This document shows, piece by piece, positions 1 through 7,584 of a stretch of DNA of 64,000 nucleotides. The translations under genes were made by a program, and so were the position numbers. This DNA comes from CAWGCA01 sp963820955 (GTDB taxonomy: Bacteria > Pseudomonadota > Gammaproteobacteria > Chromatiales > Chromatiaceae): assembly GCA_963820955.1 (NCBI GenBank), contig CAWGCA010000016.1, positions 1-64,000 of the forward strand, written 5' to 3'. Below the pieces are notes generated by a model. That model saw only the letters and a program-made list of their open reading frames with translations. It was not told the DNA's origin and searched no databases. The first letter of the stretch is position 1. Each line of letters starts with the position of its first letter.

Positions 1-134
1 GCGACGAAACATTAACACCAGTGAATTGATCGCTATTGTGCCTAGACGCGGTCATACATCCTATAGCTGCGGCTGACGTTTTTTCGGTGAATTCCAGTAT
101 TTTCCGCAAATTCACACGATTGAACATAACTGTT

Positions 135-178
135 ATTATGGCACATTGACGCTTTTAGAATCGTCAAGATGCCATAAT
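135..178. repeat. stem-loop overlapping the transposase start codon
   Basis: ATTATGGCA (135-143) is the reverse complement of TGCCATAAT (170-178), and an inner GACG/CGTC pair (148-151 and 162-165) extends the stem around a 10-base loop. The right arm includes the first two bases of the transposase ATG at 177, so the folded RNA would bury the start. Such a hairpin could restrain transposase translation, as in several IS families; that role is inferred. Confidence 0.5.
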
Positions 179-1873
179 GAGGCCGACTCAATTTGCCCCC
201 GATGCCGCCGCTGCGCTGCTGCGCAAGCAAAAAATTGCTACCTTGCCGGAATTGATGGCGGTGCTCGGCACCGATGCGCGGCGGACCGCTTTCCGAAAAC
301 TGAGGGAACTATCGTGCCTCACGAGCTACTCCCACTGTGGCCGGTATTACACACTCAATGACGTCGCCGAGTTCGATGAGCAGGGTCTGTGGTCCTACCG
401 TGAGGTTTGGTTTTCGGTCTGCGGGACGCTACTCGAGACGATTATCGCGTTCATAGAAGCCGGCGAGATAGGCTACTTCGTCGACGAGCTCGATAATCTA
501 CTCCATGTAGTAACCAAGGACGCACTCCGAAAACTCGTTCACGCGGGGCGATTGTCTCGCCATGAGGTGACGGGGCGGTTCCTATACTGCGCAGCGGACT
601 CGGGCCGGAAACGCCAACAACTCGTGGCGCGCCGAATGCTTCTTGCCGAGCCGGGGGTGGCCGGTCCCTTGCCCGAGCCGGCTATTCTCCCTGATGAGCT
701 ACGAGCGGCCATCGTGCTCTTTTTCAGCGTCCTCGATGAGAAACAGCGACGTCTGTATGCCGGACTCGAAGCCCTGAAGAGCGGCCATGGCGGCGACACG
801 CGCATTGCCGAGTTGCTGGGTCTCAATGTCGGCACCGTTGCACGAGGCAGGCGCGAGTTGCTCGAGCAAGACATCGAAGTCGAACGGGTACGCGCAACCG
901 GCGGCGGGCGCAAACCGGTGGAAAAAAAACACCGGAAGTGATCGCCTGCATCAAAGAGCTGATGCAGCACGAGACAGCCGGCGACCCAATGACGGGATTG
1001 AAGTGGACCCACAGGACAACGGCCAAGATTGCCGGTCAGTTGCAGGCGCTTGGCATCAAGGTCAGCGACAGAACGGTGGCCAAGCTGCTCAAGCAGATGG
1101 ACTACTCGTTGCGCGTCAATCACAAGAAGCTCTCCAGGGTCTCTCCCGAGGACCGCGACGCGCAGTTTTCCTGTATCGCCGAGTTGCGCGAACGTTGTGC
1201 TGCCGAAGGCTTGCCACTGATCAGCGTGGACACCAAGAAGAAAGAGCTCGTCGGACAGTTCAAGAACACCGGCGCAACCTGGGAGCACCAACCTGTGCTG
1301 GTCAACGATCACGACTTCCGATCTCAGGCCGAGGGCATCGCTATCCCGTACGGGGTCTATGACTTGCAGGCCAATCAAGGTACGGTGTTCGTCGGTACCT
1401 CCTACGACACACCGGAATTCGCGGTAGATTCCATCGAAAAGTGGTGGCGGTACGAAGGGCAAAGGCGCTACGGGCAAGCCGAGCAAATCGCCATCCTGGC
1501 TGACTGTGGCGGCAGCAACGGACCGAGCTGCCGAGCATGGAAATACGGCTTACATCGCAAGCTTTGCGAACGCCATGGGCTTAATGTCACAGTCGCTCAC
1601 TACCCATCAGGCGCCTCGAAGTGGAATCCTATCGAGCATCGGCTGTTTAGTGAGATCAGCAAGAACTGGGCAGGCCGCCCCTTGGACAGCTATGAGACCA
1701 TCCTCAATTATATCCGCAGAACTCGCACGACGACCGGATTGCGCTTGCGAGCGCATCTTGTCCGAAAGCAATACGAAAAAGGCATCAAGATACCAAAGTC
1801 GCTGATGAGCGAGTTGCCGATCAAGAAGGGCGCAGAACTCCCGAAGTGGAACTACACCCTCAGCCCCTCGTAA
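177..1873 (+). CDS. ISAzo13-family DDE transposase, two frames joined by -1 frameshift
   Basis: The first frame (177-941) and the second (from 938 or upstream, to 1873) match the N- and C-terminal parts of ISAzo13 transposases (Rhodopirellula-type DDE domain). The join falls in GGGRKPVEKK, where a run of eight A (922-929) is followed by C; slipping back one base at 929 continues as TPEVIACIKELMQHETAGDP, the conserved family sequence, and gives about 565 residues. Catalytic landmarks are ISVDTKKKEL, ILADCGGSNG (usually ADGGGSNG) and SKWNPIEHRLFS. Without slippage the first product stops three codons after the A run (HRK then TGA). It is either programmed frameshifting or a disabling mutation; the tidy overlap and A8C slippery run favour the former. 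The start is ATG 177, inside a stem-loop. Confidence 0.85.
921..931 (+). other. A8 slippery run for -1 frameshifting
   Basis: G followed by eight A and C is the only homopolymer long enough for slippage in the overlap between the two transposase frames. Reading back one base here restores the family sequence exactly. Confidence 0.6.
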
Positions 1874-2031
1874 AATTGGAAGTTATTCTTTCGGCGACCC
1901 TAAAATGCCAATCTGAAATAATCAGTAATCTGGTGAAAACAGGTGTCAGAAAATTTGTTTAACAGACTGCTTAGCGACCAAAATTGTTATGTCGCGTCTC
2001 TCGCCTCATACCATCCCAGCAATTGCGACTA

Positions 2032-3087
2032 TCAATATTTGACCGGGTCTGTACAAATGTCATTGCGATACTTTGTAGTATTCCTTTGTAGATTGCGCCC
2101 ATCAGCGTCCAGCACATATCCGGAGCCATCGGTATTGATTGAGTAGTCGATAGTGATTTCCCCGTTATCGTAGTCCAACTTAGCTGATCCCATCGGTTTA
2201 AATCGAACGCTAATGCGGGCATAAACATCCTCACCGAGCCTGAGATAGAAATGTCGATCATCTTCATGAATTGCGCTGCCATACTCGCTTTTTCTTGGGG
2301 TGAAAATATGCCTATCCAAAACCCAGTGCGAAACATAACCTGTTTGAGGAGGCTTCTTCATATAGAGCGTTCCAGGTTTGATCTCCTGAATTCCGCCATT
2401 TAATGCTTCTATTGTGTAGCGCCAGTCTGTCTGAAGGATTATTTCATTGCGCAGATAATCCTGTTGTGGAAGCTCATCCACATGCTCACGACTAAATGAG
2501 ATCAATATGTGGGGGTCAGCAATCTTATCGCTCAATCCGCTTTTGGTAACATTTAGGAAATTCAGTCCATAGGCGCGGCCGTCAGCGTGCATTCGGTTAA
2601 AGACTCTTCCGTTTATGCAGTCGGCAGCTTGCTCTACCGGATCAACACGCCAAGCATTAATGATGAAAGGATGCTTCTTGTCGAATCGTTTCATATCTAT
2701 AGGCCAGAAATCACCGTGCGCTGGCACTTTGTAAGCGCGCCCCTCTTTGAAAGCAAAGTGGGTTTTTCTCCAGTTGAAACGGTAGCCAGGTTTAGCAATC
2801 TTATTCAGTGATACTTGTCGGTCGTCGAATTCGATAGAAAGAATACCGTCACTGTCGGAGACATATTTGCCCTGTCCAGCATTGCTGCCGATATAGTAAT
2901 TCCCGCCATGCGCTATCTGGGCTTCAACACCGCTCACTGGGAGGCGATCTTGATTGACCACTTTCATGTAGAAAGTGGAGTGAGGTAAGTGCAGTAGTTT
3001 TTCTTTGGGCGGTTTATCGCTACAGGCAGATAGGCACACCAGTGATATCGAAACAAACAAAAAGCTTAAGTGCCTTCTCGTTATCAC
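2032..3087 (-). CDS. predicted lipoprotein of unknown function
   Basis: Starting from GTG at 3087, the first 22 residues form a clean lipoprotein signal: VITRRH, a hydrophobic stretch, then the lipobox LSAC. A longer frame reaches ATG 3183 but adds about 32 polar residues before the signal, so the internal start is preferred. After the lipid-anchored Cys come about 100 residues (FYMKVVNQDRLPVSGVEAQI and on) that read like a small carboxypeptidase-regulatory-type beta domain. The rest is soluble and rich in aromatic residues, with no family I can name. It stands alone on the minus strand between an IS and a long intergenic stretch, so context does not suggest a role. The protein is about 351 residues, probably periplasmic and attached to a membrane. 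Confidence 0.7.
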   Translation of the reverse strand: MITRRHLSFLFVSISLVCLSACSDKPPKEKLLHLPHSTFYMKVVNQDRLPVSGVEAQIAHGGNYYIGSNAGQGKYVSDSDGILSIEFDDRQVSLNKIAKPGYRFNWRKTHFAFKEGRAYKVPAHGDFWPIDMKRFDKKHPFIINAWRVDPVEQAADCINGRVFNRMHADGRAYGLNFLNVTKSGLSDKIADPHILISFSREHVDELPQQDYLRNEIILQTDWRYTIEALNGGIQEIKPGTLYMKKPPQTGYVSHWVLDRHIFTPRKSEYGSAIHEDDRHFYLRLGEDVYARISVRFKPMGSAKLDYDNGEITIDYSINTDGSGYVLDADGRNLQRNTTKYRNDICTDPVKY

Positions 3088-3183
3088 GTTTTGTCTTTGG
3101 TGACTTAGCAGGCTAGATTGTTGATCGATTCTAGCGAGATGAGTGCTTTCGGTCAGTTTTGGTTGTTTGAAATTATTTTCCAC

Positions 3184-3721
3184 AACTTTTTATAACGCCT
3201 TCTTCCTGCCCATAGTACTTGTTCGTTGATTACTCCGACCACCTGTTATCAACCTAATTGCTCACCTTACCATGAAGGCTAGGCTAATGACCGCTAACGC
3301 TGACAAGTAGACTTTGGAATTTAATTCTTAACATCCACATCTCAGCAATACCTGCCGTTCAACCTGCATTTCCGAATGTCAGCAATTGGCCGACTTTTGC
3401 CTGATGCGGTGAAGCATCATAGTGCAGCGCAATAAATATCCTGAGTGATTTATTCAGATGAGTGAAAGTGACCCTGAATACGACCTTTGCAAGGCGAACT
3501 GCCACGCCGTCAGATTCCGTCGAATATTAATCATGAGAAAAAGCCATTAATGGCTTTTTAAGAGATTTACTGTCAGGTATTTTTACATTTCAATCAGGCC
3601 AATGAAGAATGATATTCGCTAACTCACTGAAAAGGAATGAGAAGAGTATTTTGGCATAGACTATGCGAATAGAACTTAATTGTTGTGGTTATTGGATAGC
3701 GATACGAGGGAGTGAGGGATT
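3184..3721. other. intergenic stretch without a gene
   Basis: No coding frame is supported here. It holds a palindromic hairpin at 3538-3559. Around 3370-3485 it also resembles, loosely, the dispersed repeat seen at 41-62 kb: a CCTGAGTGATT block followed by TACGACC. Confidence 0.5.
3538..3559. terminator. palindromic hairpin, possible bidirectional terminator
   Basis: Perfect 22-bp palindrome with arms AAAAAGCCATT and AATGGCTTTTT. The A/T flanks give a U-rich tail in either direction. The stem has only a few GC pairs and it sits about 350 bp from the nearest gene start, so its function is uncertain. Confidence 0.4.
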
Positions 3722-4612
3722 ATGAAGATATGTCTATCGGCATTAGCCGCACTGGGTAGCGTCCTCTTGGCGACGACTGTCAACGCAACAGTGTTCTATA
3801 TTGATCAGTTTCAGATCACAAAAAACGGGAACTCCAGTTGGTTTAATGACCCATTCAATGATGGGTTAGTGCCACCGTCCAGTGAGAGTCTGTTTCCAGA
3901 TGGCACCCAGGCTAGTTATTTCACAATACCCGATCCGATGCCGGGCCCCGAGCAGAGTGGCAAACTCGCTCTGGATACGGCCCAGGGTGAACCCACCACG
4001 AGCGCGGTCACCGGGAATCAAATTCTGATGCAACGGGCCCGGTTGGCCACCAACACCAGTAACGATCCAGCCGATCTGGATAGAGGACTCAAGACCGACG
4101 ATACCTTCACAGTGACCGGTGTCTACGACCTGATACAGCCGGAGATAAGACAAGAACGCTACGGTATTCGATTGACCGATTTTAAAACCGATAATCTGGA
4201 TCCCAACGATAACGTTCAGCTGGGTGTGGTTCTCAGCACGCAGGGTGATTGGATGGTCGGGTTTCGACAGGCAGATTTTGATGCAGGAAAATTCAACCTG
4301 CTCGACAGCCGGAATCTTTCTAATATCACAAATATCTCGATTTTTGATCAGATTGCCCTCATGCTGAGCAAATCAAATGATGCGAGTAATGAAATAACCG
4401 CCAGCTTCGAATTGATCGACCTTCAGAACACCTCCAATAATCTTTTGATCGGCTTGAATGGCAACCCAACGATCTTTAACGGTGAGCTGTGGACCAGGGC
4501 CGGCTTTACAGCATTTCAGGTTGTCCCGGTACCTGCAGCCCTTCCACTCTTTGGCTCAGCACTTGGTCTGATGAGTTTTTTAGGTTGGAGGCGTATGACG
4601 AAAGCAGCCTAA
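3722..4612 (+). CDS. PEP-CTERM sorting-domain protein
   Basis: This 296-residue exported protein has an N-terminal signal peptide (MKICLSALAALGSVLLATTV, then cleavage near NATV). Its C-terminal sorting signal contains VPVPAALPLFG, a transmembrane segment (SALGLMSFLGW) and a basic tail (RRMTKAA). This is the VPxPAA variant of the PEP-CTERM signal recognised by exosortase systems, so the mature protein should be processed in the inner membrane and delivered to the surface or extracellular matrix. The body is Asn/Asp/Thr-rich, as usual for the class, with no recognised enzymatic domain. No exosortase gene lies in this window. A strong terminator follows at 4635. ATG 3722 lies directly after the purine-rich gagggagtgaggg, which serves as ribosome-binding site. 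Confidence 0.85.
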   Translation: MKICLSALAALGSVLLATTVNATVFYIDQFQITKNGNSSWFNDPFNDGLVPPSSESLFPDGTQASYFTIPDPMPGPEQSGKLALDTAQGEPTTSAVTGNQILMQRARLATNTSNDPADLDRGLKTDDTFTVTGVYDLIQPEIRQERYGIRLTDFKTDNLDPNDNVQLGVVLSTQGDWMVGFRQADFDAGKFNLLDSRNLSNITNISIFDQIALMLSKSNDASNEITASFELIDLQNTSNNLLIGLNGNPTIFNGELWTRAGFTAFQVVPVPAALPLFGSALGLMSFLGWRRMTKAA

Positions 4613-4634
4613 TTGTTACTAAACTTAACAAGAG

Positions 4635-4655
4635 CGGCTCCTTCGGGAGCCGTTT
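4635..4655 (+). terminator. Rho-independent terminator of the PEP-CTERM gene
   Basis: A 7-bp GC-rich stem, CGGCTCC and GGAGCCG, closes a stable TTCG tetraloop and is followed by TTT. It lies 23 bp after the stop codon at 4612. Confidence 0.8.
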
Positions 4656-4709
4656 CATATTGCATTGTATGTCTTCTAACCGAACCCAGGCAGAGGTAAG
4701 TAATTCTTG

Positions 4710-4765
4710 AGTGCTTTAGTGCGATGACCGAAGTTGGCCGATTTAGGTCATTGCACTAAAACACT
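4710..4765. repeat. 56-nt imperfect inverted repeat
   Basis: Arms at 4710-4729 and 4746-4765 match at 18 of 20 positions (AGTGCTTTAGTGCGATGACC against the reverse complement of the right arm) around a 16-base loop. It is intergenic, just upstream of a transposase remnant, and could be a mobile-element end or a nonautonomous hairpin element. Confidence 0.6.
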
Positions 4766-4794
4766 GGGTTATTAAATTTCGGATAGCAGAGGGT

Positions 4795-4965
4795 GTGCTT
4801 CGCGAGTACCTGGTTTATTTTCATCAGGAGCGTAACCATCAAGGAAAAGGCAATGTGCTTCTGTTTCCGTTGAACCGTCAGTTAGCGCCCGACGCAAACC
4901 GATCCGGCCGCTGCCGCGAACGACTGGGCGGACTACTCAAGTACCATCACCGTGAGACCGCATGA
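4795..4965 (+). pseudogene. C-terminal remnant of an rve-type integrase/transposase
   Basis: An uninterrupted frame of 56 codons plus stop reads LREYLVYFHQERNHQGKGN near its start and ends RERLGGLLKYHHRETA. This is the characteristic tail of a common rve-domain transposase: the YHxERNHQGLGN segment contains the DDE glutamate, and RLGGLLKYYxREAA is the terminus. Everything upstream of about residue 300 of the parent is missing, and no start codon or ribosome-binding site is present, so this is a dead fragment. Confidence 0.75.
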
Positions 4966-5287
4966 ATATTTTGGCCCTGCGGGCATCCTCAACCACATGA
5001 ACTATCGTCTCACGATCTTCCGAACTGGCAGTAATATCAAGGGACGTGATCTCGTTGGCACCCTCTTAATTGGGGCGACGCGCAACCTCTACCGGGTCGC
5101 CTGCATCGCGGACATTGACAAACTTGACGCCTTTTACGACGCGTCCGTTATCGACATCAAGACAGGGAATAATTCGTTTGGCCAGGCCCATAACTGTGAT
5201 CGATCTGTGTCTGTTGCTTTTGCGTCTGGAGTCTATAAGCTAGTCTTTTTCTGTACAAATTAAAGAATCGACACAGGAGGAGACAGA
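4966..5287. other. intergenic stretch after the transposase remnant
   Basis: An open frame of about 100 codons crosses this interval but has no recognisable family, overlaps the remnant and lacks a ribosome-binding site. I do not call it a gene. Confidence 0.4.
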
Positions 5288-5779
5288 ATGAAGAAACTCG
5301 TGACAGCTCTAGCTCTCTCAATTGCTATTTCGCCCGTCATGGCAGCCGACGAAGAGCAGGCCATGGTCGTTAACATCAAGCGTCTTTCGATGGAGATGGC
5401 TGGAAAAATGGCACACGCGGCCATCGACGCCTGCCGCAAGGAAGGCATCAATATCGGCGTAACTGTCGTGGATCGCAACGGTATTCCACAGGTGATGTTG
5501 CGCGATACCCTGGCGGCACACCTGACTATAGAAATCAGCAAGCGCAAGGCATACACAGCTGCCAACTTCAACGCAGTTACATCCAGCCTTGAAGATCGCG
5601 CCAACACGGCGGTCGGGCGCTTCGACGACCTGATCATGAGCGCCGGCGGCGTGCCGATCAATGTCGGCGGCTTTATCTATGGCGGTATCGGTGTTAGTGG
5701 AGCACCGGCAGGTGAAACCGATGAGAAATGTGCACAGGCAGGTCTTGCCGCTATCGTAGATGATCTTGAAATGATGTAG
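5288..5779 (+). CDS. exported GlcG/HbpS-family (DUF336) protein
   Basis: A 163-residue protein with a Sec signal peptide (MKKLVTALALSIAISPVMA, cleavage before ADEE) followed by one GlcG/HbpS-like domain. Family landmarks are GINIGVTVVDRNG, the KAYTAANF segment, a GGVPI loop and GGIGVSGA near the end. Members form oligomers; some bind haem or cobalamin-like ligands, as in secreted HbpS, and others are encoded with glycolate or diol metabolism genes. The signal peptide here points to a periplasmic or secreted binding role. The start is well supported by AGGAGG eight bases upstream. The gene is monocistronic, with its own terminator at 5800. The ligand cannot be read from sequence. Confidence 0.85.
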   Translation: MKKLVTALALSIAISPVMAADEEQAMVVNIKRLSMEMAGKMAHAAIDACRKEGINIGVTVVDRNGIPQVMLRDTLAAHLTIEISKRKAYTAANFNAVTSSLEDRANTAVGRFDDLIMSAGGVPINVGGFIYGGIGVSGAPAGETDEKCAQAGLAAIVDDLEMM

Positions 5780-5799
5780 CAGATCATCCTGGTCCTGAA

Positions 5800-5832
5800 C
5801 GAAAAATGCGGCTATGACGGCCGCATTTTTCG
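5800..5832 (+). terminator. Rho-independent terminator of the GlcG-like gene
   Basis: A 13-bp perfect stem (5800-5812 with 5820-5832, CGAAAAATGCGGC) closes a 7-base loop and continues into a T-rich tract. It begins 21 bp after the stop codon. Confidence 0.85.
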
Positions 5833-6600
5833 TTTTCACGGCCACTTAATTCTACTTTGTCAGATTAGATATCCCGATAACTGTCTGAAAAGTATTAAAT
5901 ATAGTGCGTGATTCACCACCCGATCAAAGCAGGAGAAGAGCTCAAATGACAATCGCAAAGTTCATTTGAATTTACTAATGGATGGATAATAAAGAATAGA
6001 TCACATAGTCGATCGATTCCAACGTTTTCAGAACCGTTTCAAACCCATTTCAATAACAAAACGAGATCAGTATTCCGTTCCGCTACTCACTTTCTCAACG
6101 GATTAATGCAGGACACCACCAACAGGGCATGTGACTATTCGCGCGAGCCTTTGGCCGGTACTAATGTAATGAACCATCCCCACCAGGGGGGGTATGTGAA
6201 TGGCGATCCAATGTGTAGCCCTTGGCGCCAACCACATTCCGGGCATCCATGGGGCGCAAGGCCGATACTCCGAGCGGAGGGCTGTCCCCCGTTGCTGATG
6301 GGCGCCTTGTTGGCAAGGCTAAAGACGCTGAAACCCTTGCCTATGCAGGATTACCTCGGCAGATTTTAGGCCACCAGTCGTTTAACGAGGCGCTGTCATT
6401 GGCGAAGGGTGGTCCTGGTGCGTCGTTAACAACTGCAAGGAGTGATGCCCACTGGAAGATTAACTGCCCTGCACACCCACATGCCAAGTTGAGCTAGTTG
6501 TGCCCCGGAAAACGGGTATAGTGGCACACTGGGGTATCACCTAGGGTATCACTAAAAACACGAGGGGGAGTTGGATATGCACGTAACATATTGATTTTAT
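5833..6600. other. intergenic stretch without a supported gene
   Basis: AT-rich to about 6100, then GC-richer from 6106 to 6497, where two short overlapping frames exist without recognisable families or ribosome-binding sites. Their codon content looks like decayed sequence. The stretch leads directly into the tRNA fragment at 6601. Confidence 0.4.
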
Positions 6601-6646
6601 TGGAGCTGGCGAGAGGAGTCGAACCCCCGACCGGCTGATTACAAAA
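6601..6646 (-). other. 3' fragment of tRNA-Thr(TGT), likely attachment site
   Basis: Read on the minus strand, this is the 3' part of a tRNA: an anticodon loop with TGT, the 3' anticodon stem TCAGC, variable loop, a T-arm of five pairs around TTCGACT, acceptor strand CGCCAGC, a T and CCA. The anticodon 5' stem, D-arm and 5' acceptor strand are absent; homology stops inside the anticodon loop, which is where tyrosine integrases usually cross over. It is therefore an att-type duplicate of the tRNA end rather than a functional tRNA. Two GTGTACCG direct repeats follow at 6766-6784. Confidence 0.75.
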
Positions 6647-6765
6647 CGCATAATAATCAATAAGTTACTGATTATTCTAGACTAGAGTATATTCGGTACA
6701 GTCAGTCTAAATCGTTTTGATTCAATAGGTTAGAATAGGTAGGCGCAAGTAGCGAAAACTAGGCG

Positions 6766-6784
6766 GTGTACCGCAAGTGTACCG
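6766..6784 (+). repeat. GTGTACCG direct repeat pair beside the att fragment
   Basis: GTGTACCG occurs at 6766-6773 and again at 6777-6784, on the element side of the tRNA fragment. Paired short repeats near att cores can be integrase or excisionase arm sites; that role is inferred. Confidence 0.35.
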
Positions 6785-6896
6785 AAAAAATACTACCTGA
6801 GACCTGTTGAAACCGTTGCCATATTCACGTCACTGCCATAGCTCCTGCAGGCTCAATTCAGTGGCGCCATTCATGGTGTCCGCCTGTCCGCTGAAC

Positions 6897-7130
6897 TTAC
6901 TTGATAGACGCCGATTGCTCCAGACGCTCGGCCAACCACACCTTGATGATCGATTGGCGGGTAACGCCAAGCCGACTCGCTTCCTTATCCAGGGATTCAA
7001 TCATCCATGCAGGAAAATCGACATTTACCCGCTTCTGCTCCCGAAGAGGGCGACAAGCCTTCGCCAGATCGAGGGCACCGGTAACATCCTTATTGCTGTC
7101 AAAATCAGCATCAAACTTTCTAGCCTTCAT
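6897..7130 (-). CDS. brnA: CopG/BrnA-type antitoxin
   Basis: A 77-residue protein with an unstructured N-terminal half and a C-terminal ribbon-helix-helix domain: KRVNVDFPAWMIESLDKEA, then RLGVTRQSIIKVWLAERL. This is the usual partner of BrnT toxins. The ribbon-helix-helix dimer binds the operator while the other half neutralises the toxin. It starts inside the toxin gene (11-bp overlap), so the two are translationally coupled and co-transcribed from the promoter upstream of the toxin. Confidence 0.85.
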   Translation of the reverse strand: MKARKFDADFDSNKDVTGALDLAKACRPLREQKRVNVDFPAWMIESLDKEASRLGVTRQSIIKVWLAERLEQSASIK

Positions 7131-7383
7131 AGAGGTTCACCTCTTCAGTTCGAGAACGACGGACAGAAATTATTCGAATGTTAGTACCTCGGGGCGTAAC
7201 CACGGCAGACCAGTGCTTTCCCTTAATGCAGCCGATCATGAGAAACCTGGGCTCATCAATGGTTTTCGCCGGAATTTCCAGCAAATCGGAATCCTTCCAC
7301 AGCTCCTGGGCTTCGAAAAAATCGATCCCATGCTTTTCCAGGTTTCTCTGACTTTTCCGCTCGTCGAACTCGAAAACAAACAT
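7120..7383 (-). CDS. brnT: BrnT-family RNase toxin
   Basis: An 87-residue protein matching BrnT over its whole length: FEFDERKSQRNLEKHGIDF at the N-terminus, a central W/F-rich segment, and IRIISVRRSRTEEVNLYE at the C-terminus. BrnT is a RelE-fold ribonuclease that halts translation until bound by BrnA. The order toxin then antitoxin, with a short overlap, is typical. It lies a few hundred bases from the tRNA-derived att fragment, consistent with a mobile-island addiction module. The operator-like repeats at 7382-7413 overlap its start. Confidence 0.9.
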   Translation of the reverse strand: MFVFEFDERKSQRNLEKHGIDFFEAQELWKDSDLLEIPAKTIDEPRFLMIGCIKGKHWSAVVTPRGTNIRIISVRRSRTEEVNLYEG

Positions 7384-7413
7384 AGTATAATAAATATACT
7401 ATTTTTATACTAT
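7382..7413. promoter_or_regulatory. BrnTA operator: ATAGTATA repeats
   Basis: ATAGTATA (7382-7389) faces TATACTAT (7395-7402), and a second TATACTAT follows at 7406-7413. The block overlaps the brnT start codon in an AT-only stretch suited to a -10 region. Inverted plus direct copies of an 8-mer are the expected layout for cooperative ribbon-helix-helix autorepression. Confidence 0.7.
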
Positions 7414-7584
7414 ATTCAAGCAGCTGATATATTTATTACTGCAAGGATATTCGCCAGACAATCCACCGAAGCTAGGACGGCATTGAAGTCACCATCTTGA
7501 ACCAGATAGGCAAACAAAGTCGGTATCACCTGGGCGTCTCTAATTCGTAGTTTTCTCTAAAAAAAGGCATCGCCGGTATTCACC

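Larger units (their letters stand above)
144..1915 (+). mobile_element. ISAzo13-family insertion sequence (ends approximate)
   Basis: The transposase fills the element. Candidate terminal inverted repeats are imperfect: the left end around 144-170 reads ATTGACGCTTTTAGAATCG, and the reverse complement of the right end around 1889-1915 reads ATTGGCATTTTAGGGTCGCC. They share the ATTG, TTTTAG and TCG blocks with one indel. I see no convincing target duplication, so the outer limits are uncertain by some tens of bases. Confidence 0.55.

Noticed and set aside
4952..5263. Open frame of 103 codons
   Set aside because: It overlaps the end of a transposase remnant in another frame and has no ribosome-binding site or recognisable family.
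6106..6497. Two overlapping short frames
   Set aside because: No family, no ribosome-binding site; composition suggests decayed DNA at an island edge.
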